64,000 nt of DNA, from assembly GCA_965153355.1 (NCBI GenBank), contig OZ231127.1, positions 19,902,001 through 19,966,000 of the forward strand, read 5' to 3'. Of this stretch, positions 54,956 to 64,000 are shown piece after piece. Source of the stretch: Flaccisagitta enflata. Its lineage: Eukaryota; Chaetognatha; Sagittoidea; Aphragmophora. The translations under genes were made by a program, and so were the position numbers. A model generated the notes under the pieces. That model was not told where the DNA came from. It saw nothing but the letters and a program-made list of their open reading frames with translations, and did no database searches. Numbering within the stretch: position 1 is the stretch's first letter; every line of letters begins with the position of its first letter.

Positions 54956-57176
54956 ATGCCACAAAAATCACAAAAGAATGATTTCTTCTTATCTGGGGTC
55001 AATGATGCCTCCAGCCCGACTGAGCTGGACGTCCCATTGGTATGCCCTCAGCCAGCGAATGTGCCAAACAGTCAGAATGTTCCAAAAGGCCCGAGGGTCA
55101 ACAAGCACTCGCTGCAAGATAAAAAGGAAATCTTATTTTGTTATTTATGGGCCAAACAAAGAGCTCGTATTGATGATAAGGGATACATGCAACCAATGGC
55201 AGATAAATGGTTAGCAACTAGACCGGATAAGCCCCTGTCAAAAACCGCGCTGGCAACCCAAGGATCCCGTATTTTTGACCGAGCTCTGAAAGATTTGGGT
55301 GGTAAAGACTGGGTAAGTGCAGCTGAGCTGAGTGAGATAAGGTCCCGCGTTGAAGAGGAGTTTAGATCGGAGGACCCTAACTCAGACCCATATGAGGTGG
55401 ACATTGCCACTGAAGAAATAAGTACTCAACGGGGAAGCGAAAAGGAATCTGTTGAATCTATTACTGGCAAGAAGCCCCTCTCTGAGAGGCCAAAGGACGA
55501 AGAATATAACCTGTTACTTGACAGAGCTAAGAGCATATTCAATGACATAAAATCCGACCCAATCAAGTCCCAGAATAGACGAAAACCTAAGAAGAAATCC
55601 TTTTCTACAAAAAGGTTAAACTGGATTGACTGGCTTACATTCGAAATCATAGAAAGTATGAGTGAGGTTGAGAAGTGTGACCTTGCCTATGTTAATTCTG
55701 CAATGTACTCAGTCGCTGCGGTTGTATCATTCAAAGAAGGACAAGAATTTGTATTGGAGGGTGCTGGGAAGCCAATGAGGGAAAAAGAAGAACCAAAGTG
55801 GAAACAAAGGCTGGAAAGAAAGATAATGGGACTCAGAAAGGAGGCAGATATTCTAAACGCACATCTCGAAAACAAAATAAAAAATGAAAGAGCCAAGAAT
55901 TTCTTAGAATTGGTGGTTAAAAAATATAGAGGTGATGGATCGCGGGCGTCATTAATGAAGATGTTTGTCTTAGTCAAGGAAAAGATCTCAGTCGCAGGAT
56001 GCCGAATTCGCCGATATGAGAAAAGACTGAAGTCAAAGGCCCAGAATGAGACATTCCAAAAAGATAAAAAAGCATTTTATCGGTCAATTTTCGAAAACTC
56101 AAACAAAGTAGGAGACCCTCCAAATGCAGATGACATCCGAAAGTTTTGGAGTGAAAAGATCTGGGGCGATGCAGAAAAATACAAGGGAAAGCCATGCTGG
56201 TACCAGGAAATTGAGAAGAATTATAGTAATGTCAAGGTGCAGAAATGGGATGGTATCTCCGAAAATGATATCAGTAACCAACTTATGAAGTCAATGAACT
56301 GGAAGGCCCCCGGGATAGACTCTCTTTCGAACTTCTGGTTAAAAAGTATGCCTAGTTGCCTCCCACTACTGGCAAAAACGATGAACACTTACATTGAAAA
56401 CCCAGACTGCTTACCTGATTGGGTTGTACGGGGCCGAACTACTTTACTGCCAAAGTCAAACAAAACATCAGACGCTACCCAATATCGGCCAATTACATGT
56501 CTGACCACCTATTGGAAGTGCCTAAGTGGGATCCTTAGTGATAAAATAACCAACCACCTTAACCAGTCGTCAATCTTAGCGCCAGAACAGCAAGGAGCAA
56601 TAAAAGACTCGTATGGCACAAAGACCCAGTTGATCATCAACAAAACATTGGTGGAGGACGCAATGCGTCGGAGAAAAGACCTCAGTATGGTATATGTAGA
56701 TTATGCGAAAGCTTACGACAGTATTCCGCACCAATGGACACTGGATATAATGTCAGCTTATAAGATCAGCCCGGTTATCATCAATTTCCTATCAGCTGCA
56801 ATGAAGCTATGGCAAACTGACCTTTATCTATTCTTCGAAGGTGGATGTGTTATCGTAAGCGATGTACAATTCAGGCGCGGGATCTACCAGGGGGATTCCC
56901 TCTCTCCATTATTATTCATAATCTCTCTGAACCCAATCAGCCTACTACTTAACCGCCGCTGCCAAGGTTACCATATGAGTGACATGCATATAACTCACAT
57001 TCTCTATATGGATGATGTCAAAGGTTACAGCAATGGCCCAAAGAGCTTGGAAAAGATGTGTCATGTTATTGAAATGTTTTCAAATGACATTGGCATGGAG
57101 CTGGGGTTGAATAAATGTGCTGTGGTACACATAAAGAAGGGAAAACATGCAAAGCTGGGTGGGGTCACCTTAAAGT
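54956..57176 (+). pseudogene. R2-superfamily-like non-LTR retrotransposon ORF, 5' part
   Basis: Encodes the N-terminal region and most of the reverse transcriptase of a LINE that would copy its RNA by target-primed reverse transcription. Taken with 59404-60791 the frame is 1203 codons including the stop. Visible RT motifs: YVDYAKAYDSIPH (motif A, about 579-591), RRGIYQGDSLSPLLF (motif B) and YMDD (motif C, 684-687), followed by GLNKCAVV. The N-terminal third is lysine-rich, without an obvious zinc finger. The ATG at 54956 directly follows the CAA microsatellite; the frame stays open further upstream through the repeats, but those codons are low-complexity. The catalytic motifs look intact; the ORF is broken only by the transposon after Lys-740. 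Confidence 0.88.
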
Positions 57177-57183
57177 GGGAGTT

Positions 57184-57262
57184 TGACGCAATAGAGAATT
57201 CACAAAATTGACGCTACCGAGAATTGGTGTTTTTGACGCAATAGAGAATTCTCTATTGCATC
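57184..57262. repeat. Left subterminal palindrome array of the LINE-splitting transposon
   Basis: Two half copies (GACGCAATAGAGAATTC at 57184; GACGCTACCGAGAATT at 57210) and one 28-bp near-perfect palindrome (57235-57262) centred on GAATTC, spaced about 25 bp. Confidence 0.85.
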
Positions 57263-57305
57263 AAAATGTTAGAAAGATTTCCCTACTCACAACTGAGAAT
57301 TCCCA

Positions 57306-57345
57306 CTCTCTCCTATTCTCTCTCTCTCTTATTCTCTCTCTCTCT

Positions 57346-57429
<84 letters not shown>
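57306..57429 (+). repeat. (CT)n microsatellite
   Basis: CT run with TTATT variants at its start. Confidence 0.97.
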
Positions 57430-57433
<4 letters not shown>

Positions 57434-57474
57434 TCTTTTTTTTTTGTTGCTCTGTACTTCTTTCTTTCTTTTTT

Positions 57475-57668
57475 AGTCGCGTGCACGCGACTCTACAATC
57501 TGCTTTGTCCGTCGGTTGGTCGGCCGATCGGTTGGTTGGTCAAACTTGACTTTTTTTATGATTTTATTTTTTTGACCTCACTGCTCCTTCCCAAATGATC
57601 TGGTGACCTCAAATATGGCCCCTGCCCACCCGCACGCGACTTCGGAAGCCGTGTTTCCGGCCTTGTTT
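57475..57668 (+). mobile_element. PCE, TCG subfamily (copy D)
   Basis: Start AGTCGCGTGCACGCGACT (57475-57492), then CTACAATCTGCTTTGTCCG and GGTTGGTC units. End CCCACCCGCACGCGACTTCG, then GCCGTGTTTCCGGCC and TTGTTT. First of three PCEs in a row. Confidence 0.82.
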
Positions 57669-57705
57669 CTTTCTTTCTTTTTTCTTTTTTTCTTTTTTTC
57701 TTTTT

Positions 57706-57917
57706 AGTTGCGGACACGCAACTCTATAAGAGGCTTTGTCCGTCCGTCGGTCGGTCCGTCGGTCGGTCGGTCGGTCCGTGGTGATCGAGTTGAAAACGAG
57801 CATTTTTGATACTTTTTGTGTATGTTTGAGTGTTGGAGGTGGTTGGGGTGTGGATGGGGCTTGGATGCCCCTGCCCACCCGTCCGCAACGATATTGTGAC
57901 CCCGCGTCACTTGTTTT
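57706..57917 (+). mobile_element. PCE, TTG subfamily (copy E)
   Basis: Start AGTTGCGGACACGCAACT (57706-57723), then CTATAAGAGGCTTTGTCCG and GTCGGTCGGTCC units. End CCCACCCGTCCGCAACG, ATATT, the hairpin GTGACCCCGCGTCAC (57896-57910) and TTGTTTT. Confidence 0.82.
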
Positions 57918-57992
57918 CTTTTTTTCTTTCTTTTTTTTCTTTCTTTCTTTTTTTTTCTTTTTTTCTCTCTATCATAGTTTTTTCTTCTTTTT

Positions 57993-58276
57993 AGTCGCGT
58001 GCTACGCGACTCTATAAGCCACTATGTCGGTCCGTCGGTCGGTCGGTCGGTCGGTCGGTCGGTCCGTCGGTCCGTCACAAAGTCGTTTTTAAGGCATTTT
58101 TAAGCATTTTTTACATTTGTTAACACTAGAGAAGGTACTCGGAGGTGAATATGACTTATTCTGAGGTCATTTTGAAAATTTGTGTGCCTGTCTGTCTGTC
58201 TGTCTGTTTGTATGTCTGTCTGACCGAATCTTTCTGAAAATACTGACGCAAGCGACTTAGGTCTAATGACCTTGTT
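57993..58276 (+). mobile_element. PCE, TCG subfamily variant (copy K)
   Basis: Start AGTCGCGTGCTACGCGACT (57993-58011), then CTATAAGCCACTATGTCGG. The body, CTGT tract and end hairpin GGTCTAATGACC (58260-58271) match the copy at 2653-2976. Confidence 0.82.
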
Positions 58277-58309
58277 TTCTTTTTTTCTTGTTTCTTTCTT
58301 ACTTTCCTT

Positions 58310-58316
58310 TTTTTTT

Positions 58317-58395
<79 letters not shown>

Positions 58396-58625
58396 CACTC
58401 ACACACTCACTCATACACACGCTCACTCTTTCTACAGACAAGTACAATTAAAAACCAGAATAACGGTTGTTAGGGAAGCAATAAATTAGATGGGTGGATG
58501 GATGGACAGAGGGATGGAAAGATAGATAGATGGATGGATGGATGGATGGATGGATGGATGGATGGACAAATGAACAAATAGATGGATACACCCTCTGATA
58601 GACACACGAGGATGCATCTTAAACC
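58310..58625 (+). repeat. (CTTT)n and (GGAT)n microsatellites
   Basis: CTTT at about 58318-58395 and GGAT at about 58491-58562. A minus-strand word AAGATGCATCCTCGTGTGTC near 58605-58620 is a decayed ATG-type PCE start. Confidence 0.9.
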
Positions 58626-58739
58626 TGCATATAGCTACTTATAAATGTATTGTAAATATAGAGGGGGATTTGACAAAATCGATCTGGAAAAAATTGTAAC
58701 CCTGAGTTTCATTGATTTCTTTGCTTGATGGAATACAAA

Positions 58740-59150
58740 ATGATATTGAAAGTTAAAAAAAAAAGCATTAAAATATATAACAATTTTATTAGAAAAATAC
58801 AATAATTAAGAAATTTTTTAAAAAAGATTGAAAAATAAAAAGTGAATAATAAAAAATGAAATATAGAAATAAAAAACTAAAAAAGGTGAAGAATAAAAAG
58901 TGATGCTTAAAAAGTGACAAGAAGAAAAAAAATATATAAAAGTGAAAAATATAAATTCAAAAATGAATAGTAAGAAATAAAAAAATAAATTAGAGATATA
59001 AAAGATAGAATATGACATAAATGAAAAAAAAAATAAGTCAAAAGTAAAAAGTTGAATAAAGAGTAAAAATGGAATACAAGAGATAGAAAATAAAGAATGA
59101 AAAAAAAATACAAGTTACTGCTAAACTATATAAAACTAAAGGATACATTT
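58740..59150 (+). repeat. A-rich degenerate repeat (GAAAAATAAAAAGTGA-like)
   Basis: Repeated words AATAAAAAGTGA and GTGAAAAATA over about 400 bp. Confidence 0.7.
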
Positions 59151-59158
59151 TTTTCCAA

Positions 59159-59160
<2 letters not shown>

Positions 59161-59244
<84 letters not shown>
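59161..59244 (+). repeat. (GA)n microsatellite
   Basis: GA run of about 84 bp. Confidence 0.98.
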
Positions 59245-59248
<4 letters not shown>

Positions 59249-59309
59249 AAACTATTCTCAGTAGTATGAATCATTAGTTTCCAAATCATCACTATAGAGA
59301 ATGGATATT

Positions 59310-59387
59310 GACGCTATGGAGAATTCTCAGTAGCGTCAAAATGTGTAATTGTCATTGTTGACGCTACCGAGAATTCTCGGTAGCGTC
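59310..59387. repeat. Right subterminal palindrome array of the LINE-splitting transposon
   Basis: Two 28-bp palindromes (59310-59337 imperfect, 59360-59387 perfect), each GACGC...GAGAATTCTC...GCGTC, spaced exactly 50 bp. Confidence 0.92.
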
Positions 59388-59403
59388 AGTCACTCCTTAA
59401 AGT

Positions 59404-60791
59404 CAGGAGGAGTTATTCAAGAACTTGAGAGCAATGAATGTTATAAATATTTGGGAATTGAGGAACTTGTTGGTATCCATCATGATGCGGTAAAAGAAAA
59501 AGTAAAAAAAAATGCAAAGGCCAAGCTACGAAAGCTACTTGAGACAGAGCTAAGCAGCAAAAACATGGTCTTGGCAATCAACGAATGTGTATTACCAGTC
59601 ATTACCTACTCTTTTGGAATAATCAACTGGCTGGAGGGAGAACTGAAGCAAATTGACACAGATATCCGTAAGATGCTCCACTTATACAGGGTGATACAAA
59701 TAAAGAATGATGTTGACCGGCTATATGGGGAGAGAAGCAAAGGAGGCAGGGGATTGATATCTATCTGGGACTCTTTCAAAGCAAGCATTATCAGAATCGC
59801 CCATGTAGTGAAGAACTCTGATGACGAGGTTCTTAGTCTATGTTACAAACTAGACCAAGAAAAATTATTTTCCATTGGGGTAAAGGCAGACAAGTATGAA
59901 GCAGAAATAAACACTGAACTCCCAAGAGGATTCCATGAAAGAACAACTTTACACCAAGCAAAGACAAAAGCGTCACTAGCCAAGAAAGCCATTGTAGAAG
60001 GGCGGATAACAACCTGGCAGGAAAAACGGCAACATGGAGCATATAGAAGGCAACTCATGGAAGCTAAGGCCGATATGAAAGAATCGTTTGGTTGGCTCAA
60101 TAAATGCTTCCTTGACCCAGCCTCTGAGGGGTGCATTATGGCCGCCCAAGAAATGGCATTGTTTACAAAGTATCATGAAAGATATATCCTCAAGACTCGC
60201 AATGACTCTACCTGTAGAGCATGCCGGCTCCAGGGAAGTGATGAAACAATCTATCATATTCTGTCTGGGTGCGATAGTCTTGCTAAAAGGGAATACTTTA
60301 CCCGGCATAATGCAGTATGCAAATACCTTCACTATGTCATCTGCAACGCGTATGATATCCCAACTGGACGCAACTGGTTTACACATGCCCCAAAAGACGT
60401 TATAGCATGCAAATCAGTGGATATACTATATGACCAAGTTCTGAAGACCGACATTGATGTTGGAGCAAACCGCCCAGATCTCGTTATCAAGGACAAAGTT
60501 GGTAAAAAGACTTATATTCTGGATGTATCTTGCCCATGCGACACCAACATATACAAAGCAGAGGCTACAAAGGTTGCAAAGTACATTGGGTTAAAGGGGC
60601 AACTACAGAAGATGTGGGGTTTTGACTGTATTATCATTCCTATTATCATCGGAGGCTTGGGAGCTGTGACCAATAACCTGAAAGACTACCTTGCCATGAT
60701 TCCCGGAACTCCGAACATAACCATGTGCCAAAAAGCAACGCTATTGGGATCAAAGAAAATCCTGATGGACGTCCTATCACGAAGCCGCTAA
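59404..60791 (+). pseudogene. R2-superfamily-like LINE ORF, 3' part (thumb, zinc knuckle, endonuclease)
   Basis: Continues the ORF from 57176. It starts with SGGVIQELES and YKYLGIEE (end of RT and thumb), then a region with VLPVITYSFGIINW. A CCHC knuckle follows: CRAC-x10-H-x4-C, first Cys at about 1011. The C-terminal restriction-like endonuclease shows RPDLVI (about 1097-1102), then KKTYILDVS, the PD...D-x-K-type core that places it in the R2/R4/Dong/HERO group rather than the APE-type LINEs. It ends at TAA 60789-60791. The local ATG starts are not biological; this is the distal part of one ORF. The clade within the group is not decided. Confidence 0.88.
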
Positions 60792-60890
60792 AGAAACCAT
60801 GTCCCATAGGAGCAGGCTGCTCCACGGACACAAAGAAACTACCAAGCAACGCTGAAATCCGTGCTTGTGATATGAAAAATCATTTCATTT

Positions 60891-60892
<2 letters not shown>
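60792..60892 (+). other. Probable 3' UTR of the LINE
   Basis: About 100 bp between the stop codon and a CT tract. The absence of a poly(A) tail and the abrupt passage into (CT)n suggest the element ends on the microsatellite. Confidence 0.5.
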
Positions 60893-60984
<92 letters not shown>

Positions 60985-60997
60985 TCTCTCTCTCTCC
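60893..60997 (+). repeat. (CT)n microsatellite at the LINE 3' end
   Basis: CT run of about 105 bp. Confidence 0.98.
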
Positions 60998-61125
60998 TTT
61001 TTCCATTCGTGTTTTCTCCGGTAAACAAGAGATGAAGGCATCCCTGTTGCTGTCCTTCTTCTTGGTCTTCTCTCAACCTCTTTTGCCAGGTCTTAGTTAA
61101 GAGCAATCGCCGGCGTCTTATCTGA

Positions 61126-61129
<4 letters not shown>

Positions 61130-61181
<52 letters not shown>
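61130..61181 (+). repeat. (GA)n microsatellite
   Basis: GA run of about 50 bp. Confidence 0.97.
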
Positions 61182-61183
<2 letters not shown>

Positions 61184-61324
61184 TCGGCCGCTTCTACGCT
61201 TAAGTTCTCCGATTTCTCGATTTCTCGGCGCGTTCCCGCGGTTCCGAGTTCAGTTCCAGGTGCCCCTTTCGTAATATGCAAATCAGCTTTTGAATGTAAG
61301 AAAAAGGCCACCTAAATTCTATTT

Positions 61325-61328
<4 letters not shown>

Positions 61329-61411
<83 letters not shown>
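61329..61411 (+). repeat. (CT)n microsatellite
   Basis: CT run of about 83 bp. The flanks (60998-61525) hold no recognised gene. Confidence 0.98.
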
Positions 61412-61418
<7 letters not shown>

Positions 61419-61522
61419 CACGTTAGTTTCCATTTTCGTCGTCTTCAATTCCGTTTATTTATCGTTCACTTATAAAATCACGGGCAAGAGTAGAGAAGAA
61501 AGCAAACATGCAATGTATTTTG

Positions 61523-61665
<143 letters not shown>

Positions 61666-61854
61666 TCGTACAGACAGAATAAAAAAAAAACGAAAGAAAT
61701 CAAGGTTGATTGAGTAATGAAGAAGAATGAAAATCAAAAGAATGTGAAATTGTCAAAACCACTGAAAAGAAAATTCATAAGGATTGACATCATGACGAAA
61801 CAAGAAGAAGAGAGAGAGGACGAAGAAGGAAAAGAATGAGACAAGGACAAAGCG

Positions 61855-62144
61855 AAGAAGAAGAAGAAGAAGAAGAAGAAGAAGAAGAAGAAGAAGAAGA
61901 AGAAGAAGAAGAAGAAGAAGAAGAAGAAGAAGAAGAGGAGAAGAATGTGAAGAGGAAGATGAAGATGAAGATGAGGAGGGAGAGGAAAAAGAAAAAGAAG
62001 AAGAAGAAAAAGAAAAGAAAAAGAAAAAGAAAAAAAAAAAGAAAAAAGAAGAAGGAGACGAGGAAGAAAAAGAAAAAGAAAAAGAAAAAGAAATCAAAAG
62101 AAAAACAGAAAGAGGAGACGAGGAAAAGGAAGAAGAAGAGGAAA

Positions 62145-62175
<31 letters not shown>

Positions 62176-62285
62176 AGAAGAAGAAGAAGAAGAAGAAGAA
62201 GAAGAAGAAGAAGAAGAAGAAGAAGAAGAAGAAGAAGAAGAAGAAGAAGAAGAAGAAGACGAGGAAAAAGAAGAAAAAGAAGAAG
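61855..62285 (+). repeat. (GAA)n microsatellite and purine-rich tract, about 430 bp
   Basis: GAA blocks at about 61855-61935 and 62153-62262, with degenerate GAAAAAG units between them. Confidence 0.96.
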
Positions 62286-62389
62286 AGAAACAAATTCCAG
62301 CGTTCATTGCCTTCTCATATTGTATGCGTTTGTGGAGTGGAAATGTGATGAAAGTAAATCTCAAGTGTGTGTATAACGGCCGAGGAAAA

Positions 62390-62708
62390 AACAAGGCCAA
62401 GTTAAGGCCACTAAGTGCGCCTCGCTTGATTGAGAATTTGTGAATGAACGTTTTTGATGAATGAATGAATGAATGAATGAATGAATGAATGAATGAATGA
62501 ATGAATGAATGAATGAATGAATGAATGAATGAATGAATGAATGAATGAAAATGAATGTGGAAAGGCATGAAAGGTGATAGGAATGAACAAATACGTCTGA
62601 ATCAGCCGTTTTGCACATTTCAAACGTTTGCGTGACCGACCGACCATCCAACCGACCAACCAACCAACCGACGGACATGACCTCTTATGAAAGTGCGAGG
62701 ACGCACTT
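62390..62708 (-). mobile_element. PCE, AAGTGCG subfamily (copy L), with (ATTC)n expansion
   Basis: Minus-strand start AAGTGCGTCCTCGCACTT (62691-62708), then TCATAAGAGGTCATGTCCG and GGTTGGTTGGTC units. An ATTC tract (about 62457-62548) has expanded inside. End GAGGCGCACTTAGTGGCC, hairpin partner TTGGCC and TTGTTTT. Confidence 0.8.
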
Positions 62709-62833
62709 AAAAACAACTAAAAGATTGAAAGAGCGCGTCGATCTATTCATACTGTTTGAATTTGAAATTGAAGGGGACAAAATGATGCAAGTCGCGAAAT
62801 GCGGTCGTCGAGAGGGCAGATAAGATTATCTAG

Positions 62834-62864
<31 letters not shown>

Positions 62865-63267
62865 CTAGATCTCAAATGTTGAGAGTTGTCGAGTGAATGT
62901 AGATCAGGGCAGCAACCGAAATGAAGGTGCGCCCTGCTTTTTTTCTGGGGCCGTGTGTTTGTTTTCAATTAAACCCTCTTTTCGTTCTTATCTCTCTCTC
63001 GGATACACACGACTGAGGATATCGTTTGTTGAATATTCGTGCATGATATATGGCATTGCGAGAAGAAATATAGAGGCTACATAGTGTTATTTGTTCTATG
63101 AAACATTTCTTTGTTATTGAATGTTATAAAATAATATAGGGACTGAACATAACAGGATCTAATGGAAACTCGTCGATAACGAACCTGATGTATGTTTCAT
63201 ATCAAAATTGTATGCGACGAGCGCCAAAGAGTAAACGATGTGAATCATAAGTCTCACGCGGGGTCGC
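62709..63267. other. Unassigned
   Basis: Short (CA)n at about 62836-62860 flanked by TCTAGA words. No gene recognised. Confidence 0.4.
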
Positions 63268-63325
63268 ATTTACTCCCGTTTACGATATTTTTCCGGTCGG
63301 CGATAGCCGCCTTTATTGGTAATTA
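63268..63325 (+). repeat. Short dispersed repeat, third instance
   Basis: TTTACGATATTTTTCCGGTCGG then CGATAGCCGCCTTTATTGGTA, related to 41612-41662. Confidence 0.6.
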
Positions 63326-63365
63326 TCATAATCAAACATATCTGTGCACATCTAACTTTGCATAC

Positions 63366-64000
63366 ACTTTTTTTTTTATAAGCACGCTAATTTTTCGGCT
63401 GAGGCTGAGCGTGCTTAGCAAAATCTCGTTTTCAAGGCTGAAATGTGCTTAAATGCGTGCTTATCATTTATCAGTAAGTAATTTTCCTATTTAGACTAGA
63501 ACAGGGTACACAGTAGGGTATAGAAAACAGTAATGCAGAGTGTTGTAAGCACATTGAGTTAAGTTTAGTATAAGCACATTGAATTTAGTATGAAATACAG
63601 TAATGAATGTATTTTGTATGAAAAAATATACAGTATCATTCACTGATGTTGTCTTACTTTCATATATGGGATCAGACTAGTATCTTGATTTAATATAAAC
63701 AGTTTTTAGTTTTTAATGTTATTTAGTATCATGATATATTATTTTTTTTGTAGTCCTTGATACAGCAATAAATTTTTATTAACAATAGTATCTAAGCAAT
63801 AATATTCTTAAATATTGTTAGAAATTAAATTATTTCTATCACTATCAAAATCCTGAATATGCTGATAGATTGATATTATGGATAATTACAATTTCTATCA
63901 AAGTTTCTATTGGTTTTTGTAAAATTCCAACCAAAAATATCTAAAAATTAGCATATTTTTCCAAATTTACCAAAAAAATTTTTCTATTAAAATTGTGTCA
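63366..64000. mobile_element. AT-rich MITE, copy 2, cut by the window end
   Basis: Starts ACTTTTTTTTTTATAAGCAC, then GGCTGAGGCTGAGCGTGC, and follows the copy at 46966-47676 closely to the window end. The right terminus is not in the window. Confidence 0.88.

Larger units (their letters stand above)
57177..59395. mobile_element. Non-autonomous DNA transposon inserted in the LINE, 2.2 kb
   Basis: Flanked by CTTAAAGT on both sides (57169-57176 and 59396-59403; a ninth base also matches). Removing the insert plus one duplicate rejoins the LINE frame (LK|SGGVI). The ends GGGAGTTTGACGC and, inverted, GAGTGACTGACGC match weakly, but both lead into palindromic repeats around GAGAATTCTC. An 8-bp duplication fits hAT or P-type transposons. 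No transposase; the interior is microsatellites and three PCEs. Confidence 0.82.

Overview
The window is eukaryotic, low in gene density and very repeat-rich. Spliceosomal introns, a single-pass cadherin, a 7TM receptor and a restriction-like-endonuclease LINE make it metazoan. Abundant short elements carrying a (CCGT/GGTC)n block recall the pearl/HINE elements reported from bivalves, so a marine lophotrochozoan, perhaps a mollusc, is my best guess. That is inference, not proof.

Three protein-coding units are convincing. (1) 9761-12700, minus strand: an intronless cadherin of 979 residues with a signal peptide, about four cadherin repeats, one membrane span and a long cytoplasmic tail with polyQ. 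(2) 29126-34393, plus strand: a five-exon gene assembled from splice signals and phases. It encodes a roughly 1059-residue seven-transmembrane receptor with a cysteine-rich ectodomain of about 710 residues. I do not recognise its family. (3) 54956-60791, plus strand: a non-LTR retrotransposon ORF (reverse transcriptase, CCHC knuckle, PD-(D/E)XK endonuclease). A 2.2-kb DNA transposon splits it, flanked by an 8-bp target duplication whose removal restores the frame.

Most of the rest is repetitive. By hand tally, simple repeats ((GA)n/(CT)n, (CA)n, (CTTT)n, (GAA)n, (CAA)n, (ATTC)n) cover very roughly an eighth of the window. Many hairpin or TIR-bounded non-autonomous elements can be delimited: 5760-7020, 25568-25695, 33278-33498, 34429-34752, 35197-35750, 38922-39301 with its second copy 48481-49047, 42783-43197, 44081-44847, 46966-47676 with its second copy from 63366, 49557-50080 and 50212-50555. 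There are also several minisatellites.

The most striking structure is a dispersed family of about fifteen short elements, here called palindrome-capped elements (PCEs). Each begins with a 16-19 bp palindrome, then CTCTATAA, then a tetranucleotide block. Each ends with a third copy of the palindrome arm, a second small hairpin and TTGTTTT. The stem sequence differs between subfamilies, but all three copies change together. One copy is nested in a MITE whose empty version is also in the window, which gives its boundaries.

Layout: 1-9.7 kb repeats; 9.7-12.7 kb cadherin; 12.7-28.6 kb mostly microsatellites; 28.6-34.4 kb receptor gene; 34.4-54.3 kb MITEs and minisatellites; 54.3-60.9 kb nested LINE; 60.9-64 kb repeats. 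No rRNA gene, intact tRNA gene or CRISPR array was seen.
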